DNA from: Domibacillus tundrae | Lineage (GTDB): Bacteria > Bacillota > Bacilli > Bacillales > Domibacillaceae | Assembly (NCBI RefSeq): GCF_000970675.1 | Contig: NZ_LAJA01000001.1 | Location: 806,001-870,000, forward strand | Length of the DNA: 64,000 nucleotides | Direction: 5' to 3' | Part shown: in pieces, positions 27,497-36,786 of the stretch | Numbering within the stretch: the first letter of the stretch is position 1 | Layout: each line of letters starts with the position of its first letter | Made by a program: the position numbers and the translations under genes | Notes under the pieces: model-generated | The model's input: the letters and a program-made list of their open reading frames with translations, nothing else | What the model was told of the DNA's origin: nothing | Databases searched by the model: none

Positions 27497-28423
27497 ATGG
27501 CAGAAAAACGGCTTGCTGCTTTTGACATTGGCGGAACATCTATTAAAATGGCTTTTTTAACGACAGAAGGGGACATTATTCGCAAGTGGTCTATTCCGAC
27601 TGATCGGTCAGATAGTGGCGCTCGTATTGTTGGTGACATCGCCCGCTCTTTTTACGCAGAATTAGCGGCAGATGGGCTGACTACTGTAGACGTTTTGGCA
27701 GCGGGTGTCGGCGCTCCGGGTCCTGCTGATCCGGTAGAAGGGACAATTTCGGGGGCTGTTAACATTGGCTGGCCGAATGGATATCCATTAAAGAAATTGC
27801 TTGAAGAAGCTATTGAACTGCCTGTCTTTATTGAAAATGATGCAAACTGTGCGGCACTTGGTGAGATGTGGCGGGGCGCAGGAAGCGGTACAGGAGACGT
27901 TGTATGTGTGACGCTTGGCACAGGGGTTGGCGGCGGCGTGGTATCAAAAGGAATGATTATCACAGGCGTTAACGGGGCAGCAGGAGAAATTGGTCATATA
28001 ACCGTTGAGCCGGAAAATGGATTCCTTTGTAATTGCGGCAAGCACGGCTGCCTTGAAACGGTTGCTTCGGCTACGGGAATTGTTAACTTGTACAAACAAG
28101 AAGGAAAAGAGGCCCCAGATGCCCGAACCGTATTCGAACAAGCTGCAGCGGGTGATGAAGCAGCAAAACGTGTTATTGATCGCTGTGCCTTTTATTTAGG
28201 TCTTGCGATTGGCAATATTGCTAACATTGTAAACCCGGCTAAAATTGTTTTAGGCGGCGGTGTATCAGAGGCGGGAGCTGCTTTATTAACACCGCTGGAA
28301 GGGTATGTTAGACAGTATACATTCCCGCGTGCAATGGATGTGCTGTCAATAGAAAAAGCACAGCTTGGTAATGATGCCGGTGTGATCGGTGCGGCCTACT
28401 TGGCAAAAGTCATGACGGTTTAA
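27497..28423 (+). CDS. glcK: Glucokinase GlcK (ROK family)
   Basis: A 308-residue ROK sugar kinase phosphorylating glucose at C6. It shows the ATP motif FDIGGTSIKMAF, the catalytic ENDANCAALGE segment with Asp, LGTGVGGGVV and the zinc site GEIGHITVEP with CNCGKHGCLE. AGGAG is 7 bases before ATG 27497, better than the GTG at 27491 that overlaps yqgQ. B. subtilis glcK follows yqgQ in the same way. Confidence 0.95.
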   Translation: MAEKRLAAFDIGGTSIKMAFLTTEGDIIRKWSIPTDRSDSGARIVGDIARSFYAELAADGLTTVDVLAAGVGAPGPADPVEGTISGAVNIGWPNGYPLKKLLEEAIELPVFIENDANCAALGEMWRGAGSGTGDVVCVTLGTGVGGGVVSKGMIITGVNGAAGEIGHITVEPENGFLCNCGKHGCLETVASATGIVNLYKQEGKEAPDARTVFEQAAAGDEAAKRVIDRCAFYLGLAIGNIANIVNPAKIVLGGGVSEAGAALLTPLEGYVRQYTFPRAMDVLSIEKAQLGNDAGVIGAAYLAKVMTV

Positions 28424-28428
28424 CATGG

Positions 28429-28468
28429 AAAGAGACTGTCCCATGGTTTGGGGGCAGCCTCTTTTTTT
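28429..28468 (+). terminator. Terminator after glcK
   Basis: AAGAGACTG-CCC pairs imperfectly with GGG-CAGCCTCTT and ends in a run of eight T. Confidence 0.78.
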
Positions 28469-28664
28469 TATGAAACTTTTTTGTTTTTTATACGTATGAT
28501 TGAACAAGCGGAATCGTCATGAAACTATTATATAGAGCTATTTTGGCATTCTGTTTGATTTTTTGTAAAAAAAGTATTAAGATTGGAAAAGGCAATTTAC
28601 AAAAGGTTAAAAATTTTTAACCCCTGAACGGTTTTGTTACAGATGTAACGAGGAGGCTGGAAAA

Positions 28665-30536
28665 ATGACAAGAACAATACGCAGCAACATTTCGCTTATT
28701 GCTGTCGCTGTTTTGTTCTTATGGATGAAAACATATATCGTCTATAAAACAAGCTTTAACATGGATATTGAAAACACGCTGCAAGAATTTATTTTACTGA
28801 TTAACCCGCTCAGCTTTATTATGCTGGCAATGGGTGTCGGATTTTTCTTTAAAAGCGATAAAACACGTAATCGTTACCTACTGGGTATGAGCTTTTTCTT
28901 GAGTTTCCTGCTGTTTGCCAATGTTGTCTTTTACCGCTTTTTCAACGATTTTATTACGATGCCGCTTTTATTTCAAACGAGTAACTTTGCCGATCTTGGC
29001 AATAGTGTAACAGAAGAGTTTAACGTAGCTGACATTTTGTATTTTGCAGATGTCATTATTTTATTTCTTCTGCTTAAATTTAAACCATCGTTTGTGAAAT
29101 TTCGCCCAATGTCAAAAATGAATCGCCGTGCTTACTTTTTGTCAGCTGCTGCGATTATGTTTTTAAATCTTGGATTGGCGGAAATTGAACGGCCCCAGTT
29201 GTTAACAAGAACGTTTGACCGGGAAATGCTTGTGAAAAATATTGGTACATTTAACTATCATATTTATGACATTTTCCTTCAGTCTAAATCGTCCGCTCAG
29301 CGTGCACTGGCTGATAGCAGTGAATTAACAGAAATCGGAAACTTCTCTGATGCAAATTATGCAGCGCCAAACGATGAATTGTTCGGTGCCGCAAAAGGGA
29401 AAAATTTAATTATGGTATCTGTTGAATCAACACAGGCTTTTGTAATGAACAATAAAGTCAATGACCAGGAAATTACACCATTTTTAAATGATTTTGCGAA
29501 AGAAAGCTTAAACTTCACGAATTTCTATCATCAAACCGGACAAGGAAAAACGGCTGATGCTGAGTTTTTAACTGAAAACTCTCTTTATCCGCTGAGCCGT
29601 GGAGCAGTTTTCTTTACACATTCAGGCAATGAGTTTAATTCAATGGCTGAAAAGCTTAAAGAAAACGGCTATTTTCCAAATGCAATGCATGCTAATAACA
29701 AAAGCTTCTGGAACCGCGATATTATGTATGATGCGATCGGATATGAACGTTTTTATGATGTAAATGATTATGACGTTAATGAAGACAACAGTGTGAACTG
29801 GGGAATGAAAGATGAACCGTTTTTTGAACAGTCGGTGGGCTTAATGAAAGAAATGCCGCAGCCGTTCTATTCAAAAATGATCACATTAACGAATCATCAT
29901 CCGTTTTATTATGATGAAGAAGATAAAATGATCGATGAATTTAATTCTAACAGCGGCACGTTAAACCGCTATTTCGTCACTGTCCGTTATACGGATGAAG
30001 CATTGAAAACCTTTGTAGAAGATTTAAAAGAAGCAGGTCTGTATGAAAACTCTGTCATTGTCCTGTACGGTGACCATTACGGTATTTCTGAGAATCATAA
30101 TGAAGCGATGGCTCAATACCTTGGCAAGGAAGTAACGCCTTACGTATCAGCAGAGCTTCAAAAAGTACCATTTCTGATTCATATTCCAGGTGTGGATGGA
30201 CAAGAAATCTCAACGGTAGGCGGACAAGTAGATGTACGCCCAACGCTATTGCACCTTCTTGGAATCGACACGAAGGGTGACATCCAGTTTGGACAAGATT
30301 TGCTGTCTGAAGACCATGAAAACTTCACAGCATTCCGTGACGGCCGTTTTGTCACTGAGGATTACGTATATGCCGGCGATGCATGCTGGGATAAAGCAAC
30401 AGGTGAACAAACAGATGCAACCTACTGTGCACCTTATATCGAAAAAGCTGCAACAGAATTAAATTATTCGGATCGGGTGATCTATGGCGATTTGCTTCGC
30501 TTCTATGATCCGGATTCTGCGATAAAAGAACAATAA
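28665..30536 (+). CDS. yqgS: LtaS-type lipoteichoic acid synthase / phosphoglycerol transferase (YqgS-like)
   Basis: A 623-residue polytopic sulfatase-fold enzyme. Five hydrophobic segments in residues 1-175 anchor an extracellular catalytic domain. The Mn-binding Glu is in VSVESTQ (about 254), the nucleophile Thr296 in [10 protein letters not shown], and the late metal site is [12 protein letters not shown]. LtaS enzymes polymerise glycerol-phosphate from phosphatidylglycerol onto glycolipid. The position after glcK matches B. subtilis yqgS, one of four paralogues there. Whether it is the main LTA synthase or a primase here is open. AGGAGGCTGGAAAA precedes ATG 28665. Confidence 0.9.
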   Translation: MTRTIRSNISLIAVAVLFLWMKTYIVYKTSFNMDIENTLQEFILLINPLSFIMLAMGVGFFFKSDKTRNRYLLGMSFFLSFLLFANVVFYRFFNDFITMPLLFQTSNFADLGNSVTEEFNVADILYFADVIILFLLLKFKPSFVKFRPMSKMNRRAYFLSAAAIMFLNLGLAEIERPQLLTRTFDREMLVKNIGTFNYHIYDIFLQSKSSAQRALADSSELTEIGNFSDANYAAPNDELFGAAKGKNLIMVSVESTQAFVMNNKVNDQEITPFLNDFAKESLNFTNFYHQTGQGKTADAEFLTENSLYPLSRGAVFFTHSGNEFNSMAEKLKENGYFPNAMHANNKSFWNRDIMYDAIGYERFYDVNDYDVNEDNSVNWGMKDEPFFEQSVGLMKEMPQPFYSKMITLTNHHPFYYDEEDKMIDEFNSNSGTLNRYFVTVRYTDEALKTFVEDLKEAGLYENSVIVLYGDHYGISENHNEAMAQYLGKEVTPYVSAELQKVPFLIHIPGVDGQEISTVGGQVDVRPTLLHLLGIDTKGDIQFGQDLLSEDHENFTAFRDGRFVTEDYVYAGDACWDKATGEQTDATYCAPYIEKAATELNYSDRVIYGDLLRFYDPDSAIKEQ

Positions 30537-30602
30537 AAACTGCCTTTCGAGGCAGTTTTTTTCCATGAAAAAAGCACCCGATCAAAGTCAGGTGCTTTTT
30601 TT
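30537..30602. terminator. Two back-to-back terminators between yqgS and yqgW
   Basis: AAAACTGCCT/AGGCAGTTTT (30537-30562) ends yqgS. AAAAAAGCACC/GGTGCTTTTTT (30568-30602) ends the convergent yqgW. Confidence 0.85.
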
Positions 30603-30777
30603 AATGGGCTGCTGGATAGCCATGATTTAAAATGGTCATGATTGTGAACCAGCCGATAACACCAGCTGTACCAAGTCCAAAGAAAATACCGAGCGGGTTT
30701 TTGTTTTTCAACGCACTGATTGTGCTGAATACTGCAAGAATGGCAATAAGCGCAAAAATGATTGTTAAACCGTTCAT
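30601..30777 (-). CDS. yqgW: DUF2759 family small membrane protein YqgW
   Basis: A 58-residue protein with two hydrophobic segments (LTIIFALIAILAVFSTISAL and GIFFGLGTAGVIGWFTIM). This fits DUF2759. The start at 30777 has AAAGGGG about 9 bases upstream; the longer frame from 30807 lacks one. Function unknown. Confidence 0.8.
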   Translation of the reverse strand: MNGLTIIFALIAILAVFSTISALKNKNPLGIFFGLGTAGVIGWFTIMTILNHGYPAAH

Positions 30778-30949
30778 CGTACCAAACCCCTTTCTATAAT
30801 GAATCAATAAAAAGAACTATGTAATTGCAAAACACACCCCTATTGTATAAGTTTTTTTAGTATTTGTCGAGAGTGAAAACGGATAATTCTTTTATCAGCG
30901 GTGATTTCCTGTTACGATACAAAAGGATAATGAGAAAGGTGGAGATCAT

Positions 30950-31579
30950 ATGGATTGGACTCAATTGCCGCTTGGCCCGCTGCAAACTAATTGCTACGTG
31001 CTTTCCCACGAGTCTAAATGTATTATTTTTGATCCGGGGTCAGAGGGAGATCAGCTCGTTAGCTGGCTGCAAGAAAATAAATTGGAGCCATTGGCTATCT
31101 TGCTGACACATGCTCACTTTGACCATATTGGCGCTGTCGGTTCGCTTAAACAAACGTTCAACATTCCTGTCTACCTTCATAAGGAAGAAGAAGCATGGCT
31201 TGAGAATCCAAAGCTGAACGGTTCAAGCCGTTTTGGCATGGGGGTCATTACCGCTCCTTCGGCAGATGTCCTCATTGACAAGGAAAAAGAGCTCACTGTT
31301 GGCTCGTTCACGTTTAAACTGCTGCATACGCCCGGCCATTCGCCAGGAAGCGTTTCATATTATTTTGAAGAAGGCGGCGCCTTATTTGCAGGGGATACAC
31401 TGTTCATGGGCAGCATCGGGCGTACAGACCTTGCTGGTGGCAATCACCAGGTCTTGATTGACAGTATCAATGAAAAAATTATGTCCCTGCCTGAAGAAAC
31501 GATTGTGCTCCCTGGACATGGACCAGCAACGTCCATTATTACAGAAATGGACAGCAATCCATTTTTAAACGGATTTTAA
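30950..31579 (+). CDS. yqgX: MBL-fold metallohydrolase YqgX (glyoxalase II-like)
   Basis: A 209-residue metallo-beta-lactamase-fold hydrolase with the metal motif THAHFDHIG, later ligands in LLHTPGHSPGS and FAGDTLF, and the final LPGHGP. It resembles hydroxyacylglutathione hydrolases (GloB-like). In bacilli that use bacillithiol the thiol substrate may differ. AAGGTGGAG stands 8 bases before ATG 30950. The equivalent is B. subtilis yqgX. Confidence 0.88.
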   Translation: MDWTQLPLGPLQTNCYVLSHESKCIIFDPGSEGDQLVSWLQENKLEPLAILLTHAHFDHIGAVGSLKQTFNIPVYLHKEEEAWLENPKLNGSSRFGMGVITAPSADVLIDKEKELTVGSFTFKLLHTPGHSPGSVSYYFEEGGALFAGDTLFMGSIGRTDLAGGNHQVLIDSINEKIMSLPEETIVLPGHGPATSIITEMDSNPFLNGF

Positions 31580-31612
31580 AAAAAGGGAACGCCGCCATGG
31601 TGTTCTCTTTTT
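31580..31612 (+). terminator. Terminator after yqgX
   Basis: An imperfect hairpin AGGGAACGCC / GGTGTTCTCT around GCCAT, followed by a T-run. Confidence 0.7.
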
Positions 31613-31616
31613 TATG

Positions 31617-31997
31617 TTACCCTGTATATTTCATGACTTGCTTCTTTTTTGTTAAGCTTCTTAGTTTTTCAGGATTATATCCAACAACAATTGCTTCTCC
31701 ATCCGTTAAGATCGGGCGGCGCAACAATTTGGGCTCTTGAATAAGCAAGTCGATCACATCGGATAACAACATATCATCTACGTTAAGATTTAATGATTTA
31801 AACGTGCTGCTGCGCGTAGCAAGCAGTTCGTCAAGCCCTTCTGATGTCAAGGACAACAAGGTAAGCAGTTCTTGACGTGAGGGTGTTTCACGAAAAAGGT
31901 GACGCTCCTGAACATCAATTGAATGGGCAGACAGCCATTTTTTCGTCTTTCGGCATGATGTACAGCTTGGGTACGTAAAAAAAGTAACAGTAGACAT
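31617..31997 (-). CDS. mgsR: Spx/MgsR family transcriptional regulator
   Basis: A 126-residue ArsC-fold protein with the redox pair in YPSCTSCRKTKKWL and the RPI motif in LRRPILTDGEAIVVGY. Spx-family proteins bind the RNA polymerase alpha C-terminal domain. B. subtilis MgsR (YqgZ), a modulator of the general stress response, is encoded in the same neighbourhood. The start at 31997 has AAGGGGG upstream; the longer frame to 32048 does not. A perfect inverted repeat lies in the promoter. Confidence 0.85.
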   Translation of the reverse strand: MSTVTFFTYPSCTSCRKTKKWLSAHSIDVQERHLFRETPSRQELLTLLSLTSEGLDELLATRSSTFKSLNLNVDDMLLSDVIDLLIQEPKLLRRPILTDGEAIVVGYNPEKLRSLTKKKQVMKYTG

Positions 31998-32030
31998 TGA
32001 ATAGTCCCCCTTTTTTCTTCTTGAATATAT

Positions 32031-32058
32031 TGTACAATACTTATACAATAATTGTACA
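32031..32058. promoter_or_regulatory. Inverted repeat in the mgsR promoter region
   Basis: TGTACAAT (32031-32038) and ATTGTACA (32051-32058) are perfect complements around TATACAATA-type sequence. On the minus strand TACAAT could be a -10. It may be an operator for mgsR; the cognate factor is unknown. Confidence 0.45.
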
Positions 32059-32173
32059 TTTTTTTATTCTGCGAATTGTGTCTTTTTTCTTAACAAGCGA
32101 AAAAGTATGACTTTATCATTTTTCTCCATAAGATTATTGCTTATAATAGATAAAAACTGACGGGGTAATAAAA

Positions 32174-32611
32174 ATGAACACCATTTTAAAAGTAAGCGGT
32201 GCACTTGCAGATGGGATACGCTATTCAATTTATGACTATATTTTAAAAGGACATGCAAATGTGACCGTGCAAGACGCAGCAGCTGAATTTAACATACATC
32301 CAAACGTGGCGCGCCTTCATTTAACAAAGCTTGAGGATGCAAATTTAATCGCTTCTTTTTTGCATAAAACGGGAAAAGGCGGGTGTCCGGGCAAAGTATA
32401 CAAGCTGGCAGCTCGTGTTGGATATGCGCCGCAAATGGAAGAAATAGAAGGAAAGCCAAATGTCCAATTTGTCATTTGCAATTGCCCATTTAAACAATTG
32501 CTATATGAAAAAGCGGCGATAACCTGCCGGATTCATAAAGCTTTTTTGCAAGGAGTGATGCAGGCGCTTGTTCGGGGAAATGGAGCTCTATCAAAAAACG
32601 ACGATGCTTGA
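32174..32611 (+). CDS. Winged-helix transcriptional regulator with C-terminal cysteine cluster
   Basis: A 145-residue regulator. The N-terminal winged helix (LADGIRYSIYDYIL, VQDAAAEFNIHPNVARLHLTKLEDANLI) is of the ArsR/MarR-like COG2345 type. The C-terminal part carries CNCPFKQL and a later CRIHKAF, a Cys arrangement like that of SufR-type iron-sulfur sensors. A metal or cluster ligand role is inferred from that pattern. The target genes are unknown. Confidence 0.7.
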   Translation: MNTILKVSGALADGIRYSIYDYILKGHANVTVQDAAAEFNIHPNVARLHLTKLEDANLIASFLHKTGKGGCPGKVYKLAARVGYAPQMEEIEGKPNVQFVICNCPFKQLLYEKAAITCRIHKAFLQGVMQALVRGNGALSKNDDA

Positions 32612-32736
32612 TGGCTGCGGGGATTGCACGTATTAAGCAGTCGTCACAAACTGATGGAAAGAAACGTTTACAATTCCATATGTATTCCTTTATAATATGT
32701 TATTGATGGAGTAAGTCCATAAAGGGGGGATACATA

Positions 32737-32982
32737 ATGGATCGAATGTTTCGTGTAATGGCATTCTGGACTGCGATTTTTGCTTTGATGTTTTATCTCG
32801 GGCACATGAATATTACCGCACTGCTTTTCCTCGGTCAAACTGGATTTTTCTTGTTATTAGGGTATTTACGTCTTTCTGAGCGCATGTACATTTATGTTTT
32901 TGGCGCATACTTGACCGTTTTCTTTGCAGGGTTTACATATTGGTCAACGTTCATGATGACGCCAGGAAGCGGCGGACATTAA
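32737..32982 (+). CDS. yqgY: DUF2626 family membrane protein YqgY
   Basis: An 81-residue protein with three hydrophobic segments (near residues 5-22, 26-42 and 50-72) and the conserved MDRMFRVMAFWTAIFALMFY start. It fits DUF2626 (YqgY). The function is unknown. AAGGGGGGATACATA precedes ATG 32737. Confidence 0.82.
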   Translation: MDRMFRVMAFWTAIFALMFYLGHMNITALLFLGQTGFFLLLGYLRLSERMYIYVFGAYLTVFFAGFTYWSTFMMTPGSGGH

Positions 32983-32993
32983 TGTCACCCGAA

Positions 32994-33030
32994 GCCTTTA
33001 AAGCAAATATTTGCTTTAAAGGCTTTTTTT
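32994..33030 (+). terminator. Terminator after yqgY
   Basis: A 14-bp perfect stem (GCCTTTAAAGCAAA / TTTGCTTTAAAGGC) followed by TTTTTTT. Confidence 0.9.
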
Positions 33031-33114
33031 GTTAAAGTTTTGTAAATGCCCTCAAAAAGTAATGAAATATTCAGACTTTTGTAGTATGCTCAAAAAAAGA
33101 AAGAAGGTGATGAT

Positions 33115-34182
33115 TTGCAAGTCGAACAAAAAATTGCACAAATGCTTGCTGCAGCTGTCAGTATGCAGGCAACGGATATTCATTTAACACCGAAAACAAA
33201 TGGCTATTTGATAAAAATGCGTGCTGGTGGGGAGCTGTCTAAAAGCGATTCATTTTCTATTCGTGAAGGGGAAAGGCTTATCGCGTATTTAAAGTTTACT
33301 GCATCAATGGATATTGGTGAAAAACGAAAACCCCAAAGCGGCTCTTTTCGGCAAATGATTAACGGGCTCCCGTTATCACTGCGAATTTCGACACTTCCTG
33401 CTGTTCCTCACAAAGAAAGCCTCGTCATCCGTATATTGTCTCAAAAACACGTCCCACATCTTTCAGAACTGACATTATTTCCATATACAGCAACGAAACT
33501 GACTTCCTTATTAAACCATTCACATGGTCTTATCCTGCTTAGCGGTCCGACCGGAAGTGGAAAATCAACTACGCTTTACTCCATGATTCAGCATTGTGCA
33601 GCCACTCTAAACAAACACGTTATTACACTTGAAGACCCCGTTGAAAAACAACAAGATTCATTCGTGCAAATACAAGTAAATGAAAAAGCAGGCATTACGT
33701 ATTCAACCGGCTTAAAAGCGATTTTGCGTCATGACCCTGATGTAATTATGGTTGGAGAAATACGGGATGAAGAAACAGCCCGAGCCGCTGTAAAAAGTGC
33801 TCTCACAGGTCATTTAGTCCTGTCGACAATCCATGCCCGTGACGCTGCCGGCGTAATTGAAAGGTTAATAGAGCTGGGCGTTTCGCGTCATGAAATCACT
33901 CAAACAATGACCGGTATAACCGCTCAGCGGCTCGTTCGCATCCTTTGCCCGGAATGTGGAACTTCTTGCGGAGATGAGTGCACGCAGGAAATACGACAGG
34001 CCATTGTTTGTGAAATGCTGTCTGGACAGGCGCTAAAGGAGGTGACAAACGGCGAAACATTATCAGCTTACAAGAGGTTAAAAGATGAATTGCGAAAGGG
34101 GATGGCGTATGGATTCATCGCGCATGAAGAGTGGGCTCGCTGGCATTTTGGCGAAGCGGATGTCAGCGAAAAATGGCGCTGA
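33115..34182 (+). CDS. comGA: Competence pilus assembly ATPase ComGA
   Basis: A 355-residue secretion ATPase of the GspE/PilB type. Walker A is GPTGSGKST, followed by the Asp box (ITLEDPVEKQ), Walker B (DPDVIMVGEIRDEETA), the His box (LVLSTIHARDAAG) and a CPECG zinc-like pair near the C-terminus. It drives assembly of the transformation pilus. The start is TTG 33115, with GAAGGTGATGA upstream. It is the first gene of the comG operon and overlaps comGB. The operon is interrupted two genes later. Confidence 0.93.
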   Translation: MQVEQKIAQMLAAAVSMQATDIHLTPKTNGYLIKMRAGGELSKSDSFSIREGERLIAYLKFTASMDIGEKRKPQSGSFRQMINGLPLSLRISTLPAVPHKESLVIRILSQKHVPHLSELTLFPYTATKLTSLLNHSHGLILLSGPTGSGKSTTLYSMIQHCAATLNKHVITLEDPVEKQQDSFVQIQVNEKAGITYSTGLKAILRHDPDVIMVGEIRDEETARAAVKSALTGHLVLSTIHARDAAGVIERLIELGVSRHEITQTMTGITAQRLVRILCPECGTSCGDECTQEIRQAIVCEMLSGQALKEVTNGETLSAYKRLKDELRKGMAYGFIAHEEWARWHFGEADVSEKWR

Positions 34183-35176
34183 TTTCATTATGAGGCTCGG
34201 TGAAATGATGATGAAAGGATTTACGATTGGTGATGCAGTTGATTTTTTAATGATGAACATTTCAGGCATAAATAAAAAACAAATAGCGGTGATTCGAAAA
34301 TCGCTTCAAGATGGAACGCCGCTTCATGAAATATTGCCGATTTTGAATGTTCCTTCGCTTATATGCCTGCAAGTTTTCTTTGCTGAACAACATGGAAATG
34401 TTCAAGAAACACTCGTTCACGCAGGAACACAGTGGAGAAAATCAGAACAATCGAAAGAAAAGCTCATCAGGCTTTTACAATATCCCGTTTTTTTACTCGC
34501 GTTACTTGTCATTTTATTAACGGTCTTAAACACATTTGTCCTTCCTCAGTTCCGCGACCTGCATGCTTCAATGGGCTACGAGCCTGAGGGGGTAATTGCT
34601 CTTCTACTCTTTTTTCTTCAATGGGCTCCGCCAGCAGTTCTTCTTATTGTACCCACACTGACAGGTATCTGCCTGTTTCTATTTGCTCGCTACAAGCTGC
34701 TTTCACCGCATAAGAAAGCAGATATGCTGTCAAAACTTCCATATATTCGAACGTTTTTTCAACTTTATTTTACCCGGCTGTTTGCACGGGAAGCGGCTCA
34801 GCTATTAAATAGCGGATTTGCGGTTAATGAGCTGCTGCATGTGTTTGAAGAGCAAACTATTTATCCGATGCTTCGTGCGGTGTCAAAAAAAATAAATGGT
34901 CAATTAATCATGGGAGAAACATTACAAGAAGCGATTTCCAGCATCCCTTGGTTTGACCGAAAGCTGTCCGCTTTAATTGGTCATGGAGGCGCAAATGGGC
35001 GAATCGGTGAAGAATTGCTTCTCTACGCTGAATTTTGTGACCAGCTTGTTGAAGACAAAATCAAAAAATTGACTGGGATCATTCAGCCGGCTGTCTTTCT
35101 AATTATCGGTACGATTGTAATGGCTGTTTATTTATCGGTCATGCTTCCGATGTTTGAAATGATCGGATCCGTCTAA
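34109..35176 (+). CDS. comGB: Competence pilus membrane protein ComGB
   Basis: A 355-residue polytopic protein of the GspF/PilC family. Two T2SSF domains are visible, each with a hydrophobic pair (residues about 120-145 and 180-205, and the C-terminal VFLIIGTIVMAVYLSVMLPMF). ATG 34109 has AAAGGGG 7 bases before it. The gene is complete and overlaps comGA by 74 bases. It should anchor pilus assembly, but the major pilin gene downstream is broken. Confidence 0.9.
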   Translation: MDSSRMKSGLAGILAKRMSAKNGADFIMRLGEMMMKGFTIGDAVDFLMMNISGINKKQIAVIRKSLQDGTPLHEILPILNVPSLICLQVFFAEQHGNVQETLVHAGTQWRKSEQSKEKLIRLLQYPVFLLALLVILLTVLNTFVLPQFRDLHASMGYEPEGVIALLLFFLQWAPPAVLLIVPTLTGICLFLFARYKLLSPHKKADMLSKLPYIRTFFQLYFTRLFAREAAQLLNSGFAVNELLHVFEEQTIYPMLRAVSKKINGQLIMGETLQEAISSIPWFDRKLSALIGHGGANGRIGEELLLYAEFCDQLVEDKIKKLTGIIQPAVFLIIGTIVMAVYLSVMLPMFEMIGSV

Positions 35177-35227
35177 TAAAGGAGGAAGAAAAGATGAAAC
35201 AACTAGTAAAAAATGAACGAGGCTTCA

Positions 35228-35245
35228 CGCTAATAGAAATAAATA
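35228..35245. other. Predicted left attachment site (attL) of the prophage
   Basis: Homology to comGC ends around CACGCTAATAGAAATAAA, 18 bases before the stop of the serine recombinase. The crossover should be within this interval. The exact core cannot be fixed without attR. Confidence 0.7.
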
Positions 35246-35264
35246 GGGGGAATAGCCCCCATTT
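35246..35264 (-). terminator. Terminator of the recombinase gene at attL
   Basis: GGGGG-AATAG-CCCCC with AAAT/ATTT flanks lies just after the recombinase stop, read on the minus strand, and ends leftward transcription before the host comG genes. Confidence 0.6.
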
Positions 35265-36786
35265 ATTTTTGTTTCTTTGATCGATGCCAGGGGAAAGGAT
35301 CAGAGTCAATTGGTAATTCAACATTGATCGGTGCTCCATTTAATTTAAATTGCAGGTCAAGACGTTCCCTGTATAAAATTCCTTTCGGGAAAATCTTACC
35401 GAATAACTGGGCGCGTTCGAGTGGCATCAGCTCCGTTTCAAATCCTTCTGCTGCTTCAAACAATTCATAAATGCTATCGTAGTTATTTTGGCTACTTCTT
35501 ATTAAAATTAATTTTGCGTGAAGTTCCTGGGTTTCTGTATTCATTCGATCCAGCTCTGTTTGAATCTCAGTCTGCTTCTGTATTAGTGTCTCTTTATTAA
35601 ATAATCCATCAAGAAAGAGGTCCAACAGATTATCTATTTTTCCATTTAGAGAAGCGATACGCTTTTGATTTTCTTTATGCTGTTTTTCCAATAACACTAA
35701 TTTTTCATCATCATATTCAAGGTCAATATACTTCTTTGCATGTTCTTCACTCGACAGAATTTCTTTAATGGCCCGAATGATGTGGTGTTCAAAGCGGACT
35801 GTGTTAATCGCAATGTCGCATACACTTTGATCTTTAATTCTTATACGGCGTCCATGCTTTAAATAGTACCGAGGTGATTTTTTCGTCCCGTGCATTTCTA
35901 AATTTATCTTTCTCCCGCATTCACCACAAAGGAAGCTGGTCCTTCTTAAAATATGTAGATCATGTTTGACCCGGCTTGTTACTTTGTACTGCGAGCCACG
36001 CTTTGTTCGTTCTTCCTGGATCTGCTGCCATGTTTCTTCGGTCCTTAATTTGGGATACATATCTTCAATCGAAATTGTTTCTCCGTTTGAAAATGTTTTT
36101 TCCATGACACCATGAAAAGCTTTCGAGATCAGCCGGCGATGTACAAGTGTTTCATTCCAATGTGTCCCTGAAGGTGTAAGAGAAATTTTGTTGAGTTCAT
36201 CTGAAATCGCCATCATACCTAATTGCTTTTCTAAATACAAGTTGTCGATTAAAGGGATTACCCATGCCCATTTTTCGTCTAATTCGTATTTTTCTTCTGT
36301 TTTATTATACAAATATCCGAGAGGAGCTTTACCCCAGCCTTTACCTTCACGCATGCGCTGCCTTTTTCCACGCATCATTCGCCGGACGATGGACTTTTTC
36401 TCCCGCTTGGCGATTAGGTTTTTAATATCACTGATAAACTCTTCATCTTCATTCGACAAATCGGTTATACGGCCCGGCTCCGCTATTTTGACGCCATTGT
36501 CACGCAACGTAGCCTTTAGATATTCCCAGGCTATTGTATCGAGGCGAGAGAGCCTGTCCTGATCGATACAGAGCACTACATCAAGAAGTCCATCCTCAGC
36601 CATATCGAGAAGAGCTGTTAACCCTTTTTTATCTAATTTTCCGCCACTCTCGACATCTTTAAATTCACTAATAATTTTCCATCCTTGATTTAGCGCATAA
36701 GAAGTCAATTCGGTGTGCTGGGCCGATAAAGAATAACGATCTTCCTGCATTTTTGTTGATACTCGAATGTATATTGCTGTCCGCAT
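35263..36786 (-). CDS. Large serine recombinase (phage integrase)
   Basis: A 507-residue serine integrase. The N-terminal resolvase domain (residues about 3-150) has AIYIRVSTKMQEDRYSLSAQ with the catalytic Ser in RVST. Then comes the recombinase domain (GKGWGKAPLGYLYN, NKISLTPSGTHWNETLVHRRLIS) and a zinc ribbon starting FLCGECGRKI. A coiled-coil motif follows (residues about 375-450). It integrates the phage into comGC. GAGGTG stands 6 bases before ATG 36786, favouring it over GTG 36795. The orientation toward attL is typical. Confidence 0.93.
   Translation of the reverse strand: MRTAIYIRVSTKMQEDRYSLSAQHTELTSYALNQGWKIISEFKDVESGGKLDKKGLTALLDMAEDGLLDVVLCIDQDRLSRLDTIAWEYLKATLRDNGVKIAEPGRITDLSNEDEEFISDIKNLIAKREKKSIVRRMMRGKRQRMREGKGWGKAPLGYLYNKTEEKYELDEKWAWVIPLIDNLYLEKQLGMMAISDELNKISLTPSGTHWNETLVHRRLISKAFHGVMEKTFSNGETISIEDMYPKLRTEETWQQIQEERTKRGSQYKVTSRVKHDLHILRRTSFLCGECGRKINLEMHGTKKSPRYYLKHGRRIRIKDQSVCDIAINTVRFEHHIIRAIKEILSSEEHAKKYIDLEYDDEKLVLLEKQHKENQKRIASLNGKIDNLLDLFLDGLFNKETLIQKQTEIQTELDRMNTETQELHAKLILIRSSQNNYDSIYELFEAAEGFETELMPLERAQLFGKIFPKGILYRERLDLQFKLNGAPINVELPIDSDPFPWHRSKKQK

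Larger units (their letters stand above)
35194..35280 (+). pseudogene. comGC: comGC, truncated by prophage insertion
   Basis: AAAGGAGGAAGAAAAG precedes ATG 35194. The product starts MKQLVKNERGFTLIEI, which is the ComGC prepilin leader with the GFTLIE peptidase and methylation motif. After codon 16 the sequence leaves the pilin (NRGNSPHLFLFL, stop at 35280), with no hydrophobic N-terminal helix. The break coincides with the recombinase gene end. No other part of comGC occurs in the window, so the rest should lie beyond the right end of the prophage. Confidence 0.9.
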
